Positions 49,389 through 59,622 of a stretch of 64,000 bases of DNA are shown here, one piece after another. The stretch is taken from assembly GCF_004358025.1 (NCBI RefSeq), contig NZ_SMTL01000002.1, forward strand, positions 434,001-498,000, written 5' to 3'. The stretch's first letter is position 1. Each line of letters opens with the position of its first letter. The stretch is from Rhizobium deserti (GTDB taxonomy: Bacteria; Pseudomonadota; Alphaproteobacteria; Rhizobiales; Rhizobiaceae). The notes beneath the pieces were generated by a model. The model was not told the DNA's origin. It did not search any database and was given only the letters and a program-made list of their open reading frames with translations. A program made the position numbers and the translations under genes.

Positions 49389-50822
49389 TCAGGATTGCTC
49401 GGTTGCCTGGAGCAGCGGCGACAGCTGCATCATTTTTTCCATGTCGAGCGAGCCGAGGCCGAAATTGCGGTCCTGCAGACCCTTCAGGCGCCGCGCAGTC
49501 GAGGCGACGGCGTGGCGGATTTGTTCTTCCGTATGGTTGCAGGTGATGAAGAAGCGCAGGCGCGCCATTCCTTCCGGCACGGCCGGATGGATGATCGGTA
49601 GCGCGTTGACGCCTTCTTCCAGAAGCTCGTTCGACAGCTGCACCGCCCGCAGCGAATCACCGACAAGCACCGGTACGACCGAAAAGCCGAGGCTGATGCC
49701 GGTATCGAGCCCGGCCTCCCTGGCGCATTGAAGAAACAGGGTTCCGTTGCGGCGCAGCCTTTCCGTCCGTTCCGGCTCCGATCGCAGGATATCCAGCGCG
49801 GCACCGGCCGCAGCCGCCAGCACCGGCGCCAGCCCGACGCTGTAAACGAAACCGCCGGCCTCGGCCTTGAGGATGTCGGCCAGCGCCTGGCTGCCGGCAA
49901 TATAGCCGCCGCAGCTCGAGCTCGTCTTGGACAGGGTGCCCATCCAGATATCGATCTCGCGCGGGTCGATATCGAAATGCTCGAAGGTGCCGCGCCCGGT
50001 TCGGCCGAGCACGCCGAGCGCATGCGCCTCGTCGACCATCAGCCAGAAGCCGTAGCGATTGCGCAATTCCAAGAGCGCCGGCAGGTCGGCAATGTCGCCG
50101 TCCATGGAATAAACGCCTTCGACGATGACCAGCACGCGGCGGAAATCCGACGAGAGCGTGCGCAGCACCGTATCCAAGTTTTCCACGTCGTTGTGGCGGA
50201 AAAGCCGCCGCGTCGCGCCCGACTGCTTGATTCCGGCCAGCGCGCTGTTGTGGATGAACTCGTCATGCACGACGAGATCCTGGGGGCCCACCAGACAGCT
50301 GATGGCCGCCACATTGGTCAGATAGCCGCTGACGAAGCAGACGGCGGCGTCGACGCCGTAAACCTGCGCCAGCTTAGCTTCGAGCGAAACGTGAACGGGG
50401 CGCTCGCCGGCCACCAGACGGCTGGCCGAGGCTGAAATTCCAAAGCGGTCGATCGCCGCCTTGGCGCTTTCCGTCACCTTCGGATCCGTATTGGTGCCGA
50501 GATAGTCGTAGGAGGCGAAATTGGCGAACTCCCGCCCGCCCATGACCGTCGTCGCGCCGGCGGCGATATCGTGGGAGCGGTAGAAAGGATTGTCGACGCC
50601 GATCAACTCGCCGATCTTGCGCTGCGCGTTGACCCGCTGATATTCCGGCAGGGCATCAAAGCGCAGCGGCTGGCGAACCGGCTGCTGCGGCTGGCGGTTG
50701 AGGCGCGCCGCGCGGTTTCGCCCGGAATTCTCGCTCGCCTGCCGCATCTGGTTCAGAAAACCAGTGCGCCCTTCCGAGCCGGGCTCGGAAGGCTTGCCGT
50801 CTCGCATATCGTCGCTTGTCAC
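49389..50822 (-). CDS. rkpG: PLP-dependent alpha-oxoamine synthase of the rkp cluster
   Basis: 477 residues, related to BioF, KBL and serine palmitoyltransferase, which condense an amino acid with an acyl thioester and release CO2. The PLP lysine is Lys299 in GTLSKTSSSCGG; other landmarks are FASYDYLG, the VHDEFIHNSALAG segment and VDEAHALGVLG. An extra ~60 N-terminal residues are Arg/Gln-rich. GTG start overlaps the rkpA stop (GTGA), so it is coupled to the PKS, suggesting that the RkpA ACP supplies the acyl group. Confidence 0.88.
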   Translation of the reverse strand: MTSDDMRDGKPSEPGSEGRTGFLNQMRQASENSGRNRAARLNRQPQQPVRQPLRFDALPEYQRVNAQRKIGELIGVDNPFYRSHDIAAGATTVMGGREFANFASYDYLGTNTDPKVTESAKAAIDRFGISASASRLVAGERPVHVSLEAKLAQVYGVDAAVCFVSGYLTNVAAISCLVGPQDLVVHDEFIHNSALAGIKQSGATRRLFRHNDVENLDTVLRTLSSDFRRVLVIVEGVYSMDGDIADLPALLELRNRYGFWLMVDEAHALGVLGRTGRGTFEHFDIDPREIDIWMGTLSKTSSSCGGYIAGSQALADILKAEAGGFVYSVGLAPVLAAAAGAALDILRSEPERTERLRRNGTLFLQCAREAGLDTGISLGFSVVPVLVGDSLRAVQLSNELLEEGVNALPIIHPAVPEGMARLRFFITCNHTEEQIRHAVASTARRLKGLQDRNFGLGSLDMEKMMQLSPLLQATEQS

Positions 50823-53800
50823 TGTGCGGCTGCTTTCTGCTGCGGCGTGGAGTGGCTCTTGACCAGGCGGTCGATGACCTCGTCCTGCGGCAAGGCTTCC
50901 TCTTCGCCGTTTCGCTTGGCGACGCGTTCGCGCAGACGCGCCACGACGTCGCTGACGGTCGTGTCCTCCCCTACCCCGCTGAGCGGAATATCAAAGCCCG
51001 TCTTCTGCTGGAAGCTCATCCCGAGCTCCATCGCCATCAGGCTGTCGAGGCCGATATCCTTGAGGATCTTTTCAGGCGTGATGCTGTCTTCGGTGATGCG
51101 CAGAATGGTGGCGATCTCGGCGGCGACCAGCTTGTGCAGCAGAAGCTGCGACTCGTCGGCCGATTTGCCGCGGATCAGGTCTTCGAGGTCGATCCGGTCG
51201 CCGTCGGCGGCGGCCTGCTGGCTGCCTGCCGAGCGTATCGCCGTTTCGAAGATCGAGGCATTGGCGATCGGCAGCATGCGCACGGCCGACCAGTCCACCT
51301 CGGCGATCATCACGGCGGCTGCGTCCACCGATCCGGTGTCGGAGACCATGTAACGCTCGACCTGTTCCAGCGCGTCGCGCGCCTTCATCGCCGTCTTGCC
51401 GATCCGCTTCGACAGGAGATCATTGACCTCGGCATTGCGGGCGAGGAAGCCGGTATCGGCAATCGCGCCGAAGCCGACCGCAAGCCCCGCCTTGCCCTTG
51501 GCGCGGCGCGAACGGGCCAGGCCTTCGAGATAGCCGTTGGCGATCACATAGTTCGCCTGGCCCGGATTGCCGAGCATGGTGGTTGCCGACGAGAAGAGCA
51601 GGAAAAGCTCCAGCTCGTCGCCCGCCGTCAGCGTGTCGAGGAGCTGCGCGCCCTTCACCTTGACCTCGACCACAGGCCGGTTGCGTTCCGGCGTCAGGTT
51701 CGACAGCAGCGCGTCGTCGAGAACCATGGCGGCGTGGACGACGCCCTTGAGAGGGCCTTCCGTCCGCAATTCCGCTAGCAAAGCGGACAGCGCCGCTTCA
51801 TCGGTGATGTCGCAGGCATGGATCGTGGCGGTGACGCCCTTCTCGGCCCATCTCGCCAGCGCTGCCAGCGTGTCTTCATCGGCAAGCCCGCGACGGGAGC
51901 AGAGCGCGATGCGATGGGCGCCCTTGGCGACCAGCCAATCGGCGGCCACGAGCCCGAAGCCGCCGATACCGCCCGCCACCAGGAAGACGCCCTGCGCATC
52001 GAAGCGGAGCGGCTTGCCAGCCGCAGCTGTGACGCGGTCCTCGCCGATCACCGGCGGCTGCACGACGATCTTGCCGATATGGCCTGCATTCTGCATCAGC
52101 CGGAAGGCATTGCCGATCTCGTCATAGCCGAAGGCGCGGTAAGGCAGCGGCTGCAAATCGCTCTTTTCGAAAAGTTCGCCGATCTCGGCGAAGATCCGTC
52201 TGGTGATGGCCGGCAGGTTGACCAGCAACTGGTCGGCGTCGATGCCGAAATAGCTAACATTGCGACGGAAGGGGCGAAGCCCGATCTTGCGGTCGGAATA
52301 ATAATCGCGCTTGCCCAATTCCAGGAAGCGGCCGAACGGCTTCACCAGTTCCAGGCTGCGTTCCATGGCTTCGGAGAACAGCGAATTGAGAACCAGATCG
52401 ACGCCCGCGCCCCCCGTCACGCCACGGACCCTGGACACGAAATCCAGCGAGCGGGAATCGAAGACATGGTCCGCACCCAGCGCTTCCAGGAAGCGGCGCT
52501 TTTCCACCGTTCCGGCCGTGGCGATCACCACGGCACCCTTCAGCTTGGCGATCTGCAGAGCCGCGAGCCCCACGCCACCGGCGGCACCGTGGATCAGGAT
52601 GGTTTCGCCCGGTTCGATATGGCCGAGCTGGATCATCGCATAATAGGCGGTCAGGAAGGCGACCGGGACGGTCGCGGCAGCGGCGAAATCCAACCGCGCC
52701 GGGAATTTCGTCACCCCGTCGCGGCGAACCCGCACATGCGTGGAAAAGGCTGCGGGGCCGATGCCCATGACCCGGTCGCCCGGGGCAAGATCGGTCACGC
52801 CGGAACCGATGCTCAGCACTCGACCGGCCAGTTCCATGCCGATCGTGGCACCGGCAAACCCGTCCTCCAGGGCTTCTTCCGGAAGCAGGCCCATGGCCCA
52901 CATCACGTCACGGAAATTCAGACCGGCGGCTTCGACGGCGATGACCACTTCGCCATCACCCGGCACCGGCACATCGCAGGCCTGCCAGACGATGCTGTCG
53001 ACCCGTCCTGTCGTCAGCTGGGTGATCGTGGCAGCGGTGAAATCGGCCTTTTCGACGTCCTTCAATGGGAAGGGTCCGGACGCGGCGCGAAGTTCGGACA
53101 GACGGCCCTCGCGCAGCACCCATTCACGGTTGGCGGTCGCGGCCGAAAAGACAGCCGGAATCACCGCTGCAAGCTCGCCCCCGTCGACCTCCGCATCCAG
53201 CATATGGATATCGACCGCATCGAATTCATTCTGCAGGACACGGGCAAAGACCCAAAGCCCCGCATTGGCGTCACCGGTTCCCGCGCCGGCCAGCGGAGAA
53301 CCGCCGGGAGCAAGGATGACGAGCTGGGGCTTTTCGGCACCGGACATGCGCGCCAATGTTTCGGCGATGATCTTGAAGCGCTGCAGGCGAGCCTGCGACA
53401 GATCCGACGCCTGGTTTGCGGCCGAACGGTTGGCCACATAAACAAGCCGCGCGCCCTTGCCATCGAGCTTTTCGAGCGCCGCATCAAGCGATTGCTCGAC
53501 GGACTTCGCCTCGATCTCCACGGACGCCAGCTTGCCGAGAAGCTGTCCCTTCTGCTCCGCGACCACAATCAGATCGGAACGCGTGCCGGTGTCAGCGGCA
53601 GCACTTGCTACGAGCGACTGGGCTGCCGCGACGATCAGCCCGCCTTCGGAATAATTTCGTTCCTCGACCTGGGGCGCAACGAAACCAAGGCCGAGAACAA
53701 GATCCTCGACCTGACCTGCGGTCAAAAGCTGTCCGACCGGAAACTCCGGCAACTGGCTCGCAGCAAACCAGCTGTCGGACAGGCCAAAGGCAAAGTCGTT

Positions 53801-56800
53801 GAAAGCCGAAGGGGCACGATCGGTAAAGACTAAGGTCGCGCCGGAAGCGGCCGCCGTCCGAACGGCGGCGCGGATATCTTCATCGCTGGCCAGCAGCCGC
53901 TGGCTTTCGAGGCCCGCTGCGATAATGAGATCGGCGGACTTCACGCTTGCAAACTTCCTGGGCTCGAGGACCGACACATTGGTGCGGTTCTCGAATGCCA
54001 GCTCGAGCGAGCGTCTGACGCTCTCGCGAGCCTCGACGACAACGAGCTTGGCGCCCTGATCGTCGGCCAGTGCCGCAAGCCTGCTGCTGAAAGACACGGA
54101 TGTCGTGCCAGCTTCGACGATCAGGCGGACGTTTCCGCCATTCAAGCGGCATATGTCTTCCACCATCTCGATCGCAACGCTCGAGCGTTTGCGGCCCAAA
54201 GGCGAATGGACCAGAACGTGATCAAGCGTCGCTTCGCTGCTGTTGCGGCCTTCGGCCTGATCCACCTCCGGACGCAGCGAAACATGCGACAGCTGCTCCA
54301 TCGCGTCGCGATAGGCATTGTTGATCAGCACTGCTTCGGCAATGCGGCCGGAATCTTCCCGGTAGATCTCCTGCAGGAGTTCGCCGACCGGTGGAAAGCT
54401 GAATTCGGCGGGCACCCGCCATCCGGGTTCGTCCGCGGAGGCAATGCCTGCATCTTCCAGAATGTAGAGGCAGCTTGCGAGGAATGCGCGGAAATTATCG
54501 TCGCCCACGAAGCGCTGCGGCGACACGAAACCGTCCTGGTTGGCAAGCGACAGGGCGATTTCATGACAGGCCCGGTAGACTGCGGCATCCAGCATCAGGG
54601 ACGCATTGTCGCGATCGAGATCGGCGTCGGCGGGTTCGAGAACATGCTGGCCCAGCTGCAGTGGAACCTGCCCGGCCTGCAGGAAGGCCGGAACCGCCTC
54701 GAAATGGAATGCGACGGAAGAAAGACCGTGATGGCGACGCAGCGACGTGCGCCGGAAACGACAATCTTCGAAGCTCGCGACCTGTGCGCCATCCGCATCG
54801 AACATGCGGAAATTGACCTTGATCGAGAAGCCGCTGAAGCGTTCGATCTCGATGATCGCCCTGGTGATAGCCGACCCCTTGCCCGCAACCCGGACCGAGC
54901 CGAATCGAACCGGAATATAAGGCGAGCCAGCCTCGCTTCCGGAAAGCTGATCGAACAGCGCGACCAGGCCGTGGAAGACCGCATCCACCGTGAAGGGGTT
55001 GAGGTTATAGCCGATAAAGGGATGCGCGGGCGCATCGGCAGGCTTTAACTCCACCTCGACCAGATTGCGGCCGAAGGAGACCGCCTTGGACAGAAGGCGG
55101 AAACGCGGCCCGTATTGTAAGCCAAATCTTTCGGCCGTGTCATAGACATCGCGCGACGTCAGCGTCACGCCCTCGCCGTCGCTGCCATGCCATGTCCGCA
55201 GGCTCGCTTCTTCGACCGGCTTGCGGCAGCGTGCCACGGCATGGACCGTCCAGTCGTCGGTGCTCAGACGCTCGCGGGAGCGGATCTCGATGTCGCCGGT
55301 TTCCGGAGACAGAACCGTCGATACCTCAAGCATCCGGTCCTGGCGAAGCTCCATGGGCCGGACAATCTCCATATTGGAGATTTCGACCTCATCGGTGCCG
55401 AAATGAAGTTGTGCGGCCGTGACCGCGATTTCGACAAAACCGCTTCCCGGCAGAATGGCACGAGAATCCACCACATGTTCGGCAAGATCCGGGAAGAGCA
55501 ATGCATCCACATGGTTCTTCCAATGGGAACCATTCGGATCACTGCGCCAGCCGAGCAGGGTATAGGGGCTCTTGCGGTCGCGGCCGAAGACGTCGATCTC
55601 GTCGCTGGTGCCGGGCATCCTCAAGGTGACCGGCTCCATGGGGAGCGGCGGCAGGCTTGCGAAGGCATTGCGTTTGCCGCCATGCCGCGACGGAGCCAGT
55701 GCGGCGCCATGCGCAACGGCACGGGCAAAGGACCGAGCCACAGGATCGTGTCCGGCAACCGGCGCCTCGCGCTGCAGGGTGCCGATCACCACGGCAGGCT
55801 GCGACAGGCTTTTGGCGACTTCGCTGACATAGTTCGACAGTATAGTCCGCGGCGAGATCTCGATGAACAGGTTGCAGCCCAGTCCAATCGCCGTTTCGGC
55901 AGCCGCCTTGAAGAGCACCGGATCGCGGACATTGCGCCACCAGTATTCCGAGTCCAGCCCACGTCCGTCATAGACTTCGCCGGTGACGGTGGAGACGAAT
56001 GTGCAGGCACCGCTTTCCGGCTCGATGGTTGGAAGATCGCTCAGGAACGCGTCGCGGGCGCTGTCGATGATCGGATGATGGAATGGGTAATTGATGTCGA
56101 GGATGTGCGCGACGATCTGCGCCTTGCGGGCAGCATCCTTGAAGGCCTGGATTTCCTCCACCGGGCCGGAAATGGTGACCGAGTTCGGCGCGTTGATAGC
56201 GGCAACACAGATCCGCGTGAGGCCACAGGACTTGGCGAAAGCCAAGGCAGCTTCTTCGTTTAGGACGACGGCCGCCATCTTGCCTTGGCCGGCGAAAAGG
56301 TCCTGAGACTTGGACCGCTTGGCAACGATCGCCACCGCCTCGGCCGCCGTCAAGGTTTTGGCGGCATAGGCTGCCGCTAGTTCGCCGACGGAATGGCCGA
56401 AAACCACATCCGGCCGGATGCCGAGCGCCGCGAGACAATCGGACAGCGTCGCCTGGATGGCAAACAATAGCGGCTGGGCAATCTTCGTATCGCCGAGACG
56501 CATGCTGAGATCGGCCGATGTCAGCAGATCGGTCAGCTTGTGTCCGAGATGATATTCGAAAAGCGCGCTGAAGGACTGGAAGCATTGGCGGAAATGGCGA
56601 TTTTCGCGGTAGGCTTCGACGCCCATCCCGGCCCATTGAGCACCATTGCCGGAGAAGACGAATGCGATCTTGCCGGTGCTGGAAGGCGCCTCGCCACGCT
56701 CTCCTTCGGAGGTCTCGCCGGCTAGATGGGCAGCGATCGCATCGAGGACCGCGTCGTCGCCCTTTGCATCCACGGCAAAGCGGTAGCGCATCGGGTCGCG

Positions 56801-58243
56801 ATTGGCTGTCGACGCGGCCACGACCTGACGGGCCTTTACCGGCTCCGCCTGTTCAAGAGCCGCCTTGTAATCCTGCAGCAGGCTGTTCAAGGCAGCCGCG
56901 CTGTGGGCGCTGGCAAGGAAAAGCGAGTTTTCGGCTTTCGCATTCGACGCCGTTTGGCTGACGGGCTCGGGATCGCCGATCACCACATGCGCATTGGTTC
57001 CGCCGAAGCCGAAGGAATTAACGCCCGCAAGCCTTGCCTCCTTGCCGCGCAGCAGCTTGATCGCCGAGGTATTGACCCGCACGTTGAGGCCCGAGAAGTC
57101 GATATCCTCGTTGGTCTTTTCGATATGCAGGGTCGCCGGCACAAAGTCGTTTTCGAGCGCGATCATCGCCTTGATCAGACCGAAAAGCCCGGACACAGGC
57201 TCGGTATGGCCGATATTGGACTTGATAGAACCGATCGGCAGCGGCGCCCGCCGCTTCTGGGCGATGATGCTGCCGATCGCCCAAACCTCGGCAGGATCAC
57301 CAACGCGGGTTCCCGTGCCGTGGCCCTCGATGAAGGCAACCCGGTTCACATCGATGCCATTGCCCTCATAGATCGACCGCAGCAGTTCGGCCTGGGCCTC
57401 ACGCGAGGGCAGGCTGATGCCATTGGTGCGGCCGGAGGAATTGACGCCGGTGGCATGGATGCGGGCATAGCTGCGGTCGTTCTGCTGCCGCGCCCGGTCG
57501 CTGCGACGCAGAACGATGGCGACGCCACCTTCCGCCCGCACATATCCATGTCCATTCGTGTCATAGGCGCGACATAGGCCTTCCGGCGACAGCATGCGCG
57601 CCTGCGCGAACCCGACGAAGGACAGAGGATGGACGAGGATATTGACGCCACCGACGATCGCCGTATCGATATCGCCGCGCTCCAGGCCGCGGACCGCCTG
57701 ATCGAGGGCCACCAGCGACGACGAACAGGCGGTGTCGATGGTCATGCTCGGCCCATTGAGGCCAAAGACGTGCGAAATACGGTTGGAGACGATCGACAGC
57801 GTATTGCCGGTCATGAAGTAAGGGCTGCCGGATGCAGGATCTTCTGCCGACAGATTACCGCTGTCGAGGCTGGAGGCGCCGACGTAAACGCCGACACGTT
57901 CCTTAGCCAAGGAGCTGACGGGCAGACTCGCGTCTTCCAGCGCCTGCCAGACAAGCGTCAGGAGCAGCCTTTGCTGCGGATCCATCTGCATGGCTTCGCG
58001 CTGCGAAAGACCGAATACGGCCGGATCGAAATCGTAAACGGAATCGATGACGCCGGCGGCAAAGGTATAGGTCTTGCCAGGCGTTCCAGGCACAGGATGC
58101 CAGAACCGAGCAAGGTCCCAGCGGTCAGCGGGAATTTGCGTGACCGTGCATCTTCCCTTGCTGAGAACTTTCTGCAGTTCCTGGATGGAGTTCGCGCCTG
58201 GTGCTACGCAGGCTCTGCCAATTACTTCAATCGTCATCGTCAC
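50819..58243 (-). CDS. rkpA: Type I polyketide/fatty-acid synthase RkpA
   Basis: 2474 residues, one complete reducing module. KS (1-430): Cys173 in DTACSSS, His in EGHGTGT and KSNIGHTEP. AT (540-830): Ser618 in FGHSVGE. DH (900-1170): His923 in HVVDSRAILP, Asp in TVDAVFHG. A degenerate methyltransferase-like region (about 1360-1480, IVEAGTTSVSF). ER (1780-2080): HGAAGGVGLAALQ. KR (2085-2290): LVAGGIGGFG, Tyr in QANYVIANGY. ACP (2390-2460): phosphopantetheine Ser2401 in GLDSLMAME. No thioesterase. In Sinorhizobium RkpA is required for K-antigen capsular polysaccharide, probably via a special lipid. Confidence 0.93.
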   Translation of the reverse strand: MTMTIEVIGRACVAPGANSIQELQKVLSKGRCTVTQIPADRWDLARFWHPVPGTPGKTYTFAAGVIDSVYDFDPAVFGLSQREAMQMDPQQRLLLTLVWQALEDASLPVSSLAKERVGVYVGASSLDSGNLSAEDPASGSPYFMTGNTLSIVSNRISHVFGLNGPSMTIDTACSSSLVALDQAVRGLERGDIDTAIVGGVNILVHPLSFVGFAQARMLSPEGLCRAYDTNGHGYVRAEGGVAIVLRRSDRARQQNDRSYARIHATGVNSSGRTNGISLPSREAQAELLRSIYEGNGIDVNRVAFIEGHGTGTRVGDPAEVWAIGSIIAQKRRAPLPIGSIKSNIGHTEPVSGLFGLIKAMIALENDFVPATLHIEKTNEDIDFSGLNVRVNTSAIKLLRGKEARLAGVNSFGFGGTNAHVVIGDPEPVSQTASNAKAENSLFLASAHSAAALNSLLQDYKAALEQAEPVKARQVVAASTANRDPMRYRFAVDAKGDDAVLDAIAAHLAGETSEGERGEAPSSTGKIAFVFSGNGAQWAGMGVEAYRENRHFRQCFQSFSALFEYHLGHKLTDLLTSADLSMRLGDTKIAQPLLFAIQATLSDCLAALGIRPDVVFGHSVGELAAAYAAKTLTAAEAVAIVAKRSKSQDLFAGQGKMAAVVLNEEAALAFAKSCGLTRICVAAINAPNSVTISGPVEEIQAFKDAARKAQIVAHILDINYPFHHPIIDSARDAFLSDLPTIEPESGACTFVSTVTGEVYDGRGLDSEYWWRNVRDPVLFKAAAETAIGLGCNLFIEISPRTILSNYVSEVAKSLSQPAVVIGTLQREAPVAGHDPVARSFARAVAHGAALAPSRHGGKRNAFASLPPLPMEPVTLRMPGTSDEIDVFGRDRKSPYTLLGWRSDPNGSHWKNHVDALLFPDLAEHVVDSRAILPGSGFVEIAVTAAQLHFGTDEVEISNMEIVRPMELRQDRMLEVSTVLSPETGDIEIRSRERLSTDDWTVHAVARCRKPVEEASLRTWHGSDGEGVTLTSRDVYDTAERFGLQYGPRFRLLSKAVSFGRNLVEVELKPADAPAHPFIGYNLNPFTVDAVFHGLVALFDQLSGSEAGSPYIPVRFGSVRVAGKGSAITRAIIEIERFSGFSIKVNFRMFDADGAQVASFEDCRFRRTSLRRHHGLSSVAFHFEAVPAFLQAGQVPLQLGQHVLEPADADLDRDNASLMLDAAVYRACHEIALSLANQDGFVSPQRFVGDDNFRAFLASCLYILEDAGIASADEPGWRVPAEFSFPPVGELLQEIYREDSGRIAEAVLINNAYRDAMEQLSHVSLRPEVDQAEGRNSSEATLDHVLVHSPLGRKRSSVAIEMVEDICRLNGGNVRLIVEAGTTSVSFSSRLAALADDQGAKLVVVEARESVRRSLELAFENRTNVSVLEPRKFASVKSADLIIAAGLESQRLLASDEDIRAAVRTAAASGATLVFTDRAPSAFNDFAFGLSDSWFAASQLPEFPVGQLLTAGQVEDLVLGLGFVAPQVEERNYSEGGLIVAAAQSLVASAAADTGTRSDLIVVAEQKGQLLGKLASVEIEAKSVEQSLDAALEKLDGKGARLVYVANRSAANQASDLSQARLQRFKIIAETLARMSGAEKPQLVILAPGGSPLAGAGTGDANAGLWVFARVLQNEFDAVDIHMLDAEVDGGELAAVIPAVFSAATANREWVLREGRLSELRAASGPFPLKDVEKADFTAATITQLTTGRVDSIVWQACDVPVPGDGEVVIAVEAAGLNFRDVMWAMGLLPEEALEDGFAGATIGMELAGRVLSIGSGVTDLAPGDRVMGIGPAAFSTHVRVRRDGVTKFPARLDFAAAATVPVAFLTAYYAMIQLGHIEPGETILIHGAAGGVGLAALQIAKLKGAVVIATAGTVEKRRFLEALGADHVFDSRSLDFVSRVRGVTGGAGVDLVLNSLFSEAMERSLELVKPFGRFLELGKRDYYSDRKIGLRPFRRNVSYFGIDADQLLVNLPAITRRIFAEIGELFEKSDLQPLPYRAFGYDEIGNAFRLMQNAGHIGKIVVQPPVIGEDRVTAAAGKPLRFDAQGVFLVAGGIGGFGLVAADWLVAKGAHRIALCSRRGLADEDTLAALARWAEKGVTATIHACDITDEAALSALLAELRTEGPLKGVVHAAMVLDDALLSNLTPERNRPVVEVKVKGAQLLDTLTAGDELELFLLFSSATTMLGNPGQANYVIANGYLEGLARSRRAKGKAGLAVGFGAIADTGFLARNAEVNDLLSKRIGKTAMKARDALEQVERYMVSDTGSVDAAAVMIAEVDWSAVRMLPIANASIFETAIRSAGSQQAAADGDRIDLEDLIRGKSADESQLLLHKLVAAEIATILRITEDSITPEKILKDIGLDSLMAMELGMSFQQKTGFDIPLSGVGEDTTVSDVVARLRERVAKRNGEEEALPQDEVIDRLVKSHSTPQQKAAAQ

Positions 58244-58422
58244 TCTGTGTTCATCACAGCTAAAATGGCGGATGCGGAAACTCGTCTTCGAATGACCTTA
58301 ACAACATACTTAGAGGCCGTTGTCACCAGAAAAGCGTCTTCATGCACCGCTTCGCCCAACCGGCGACGGCCGCTCACAAAAGCAATATTACGTATTTTTC
58401 AAACAATTGCCGGTTGAATTGC

Positions 58423-59622
58423 CTAGTTACCGACGCTTCCGACCACCGACACCGTTCCTGCGCCTTGCGCAGCAATGCCAAGCGGCGCGCCGATGATGCT
58501 CAGGAACTTGCTGAAGTCCACCGACTTATGGCGTGCCGCATAGATGACGTCCCTGCTCTTGATCGGGAAGGTCTGCCCGACTACGAGGCTATCCGGGTGC
58601 GTCATGTCGAAGCGGTAAACGATCGGGTAGCGACCATCGCGGTTCGGCTTCATGCCTTTGCGCAGGAGCTCGTTGAACCGCCCTTGGCCGACGAGGCCGG
58701 TAATGACTTCCGGCTCTTCATAGCGGAACAGGAAATATCCCTTGGTGTCTACGGTATAATCGTTGCCGCCCCCACCGAGTGCCACTGCCTCGAGCAGGTT
58801 GAGGTCGTTCGCGCCGAACTCGACCCGTGCATTGCCCTTGACCGCGCCCAGAAGCGTGAAGGTGCGCGGGTCCCGGGTTACGAAAACCTGGTCCCCAGGC
58901 TGCACATAAATGTTTTCCGACGGGTTCTCGATAATCGACTTCAGTAGCGCCGTCCCCGTCCGCTTTCCGCGAACGATGGTGACATAGGCTTCATAGGGTT
59001 GCGCCGTAGCACCGCCCGCCTTGGCAATGACGTCCGTGATCTGCTCGCCGCTGAGGTTCAAAGATACCTGCGAGGATTTGCCGACGGCACCAGAAACAGT
59101 GACCGAACGAGACGGAGTATCGCCGGTGGCAATGATAACGTCCGGCTCCACAGCCTTGCTGACCAAGGCAGCGAGAATAGCCTTGCGGGCTTCTTCAAGA
59201 GTTCTGCCAGCAAATCTGACCGTGCCCACATAAGGAATGGCGGCAGTGCCATCCGGCTGCACCACGATATCGATACTGGTCTGCTTCGATTCGCTGGTGG
59301 AGAAAAGGCCGTCGGAGCCCGCTTCGAAAACCGTCACCTTCAGCTGATCGCCGACCCCGATCACAGCCCGGCCGACGCCTGCATTTCCAATGCCGAACCG
59401 GCGCTTCAACGCGGAGGAAACATAGTCCGAGACCAGATGAGCAGAACGGTTGTCGACATCGACGATCTCGAAAACGGCGGCGTTCAATCGGCCTATGTCA
59501 GCGCTCGAACGCCCGGCATCCTTGTTGATGGCCGATGCCAAAGGTCCTTCACCCGGTACAGCCTGACATCCCGCCAGAGCCGCACACACCACAATTGCAG
59601 TCATTCGAACCAAATCAGACAC
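58423..59622 (-). CDS. Polysaccharide export lipoprotein (Wza/OPX-like)
   Basis: 399 residues with lipoprotein signal peptide: lipobox AALAGC, Cys19. Poly_export domain (about 85-180, VGDQLKVTVFEAG ... VQPDGTAAIPYVGTVRFAG) followed by two SLBB-type domains (about 185-350). This is the outer-membrane exit channel or co-polymerase partner for capsule or exopolysaccharide. It is 179 bases upstream of rkpA in the same direction, the position of rkpU in Sinorhizobium, but I leave the symbol blank as identity is uncertain. Confidence 0.88.
   Translation of the reverse strand: MSDLVRMTAIVVCAALAGCQAVPGEGPLASAINKDAGRSSADIGRLNAAVFEIVDVDNRSAHLVSDYVSSALKRRFGIGNAGVGRAVIGVGDQLKVTVFEAGSDGLFSTSESKQTSIDIVVQPDGTAAIPYVGTVRFAGRTLEEARKAILAALVSKAVEPDVIIATGDTPSRSVTVSGAVGKSSQVSLNLSGEQITDVIAKAGGATAQPYEAYVTIVRGKRTGTALLKSIIENPSENIYVQPGDQVFVTRDPRTFTLLGAVKGNARVEFGANDLNLLEAVALGGGGNDYTVDTKGYFLFRYEEPEVITGLVGQGRFNELLRKGMKPNRDGRYPIVYRFDMTHPDSLVVGQTFPIKSRDVIYAARHKSVDFSKFLSIIGAPLGIAAQGAGTVSVVGSVGN

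Noticed and set aside
51818..53833. 671-residue open frame on the plus strand
   Set aside because: Antisense to the ER/KR part of rkpA; Gly/Arg/His-rich shadow.
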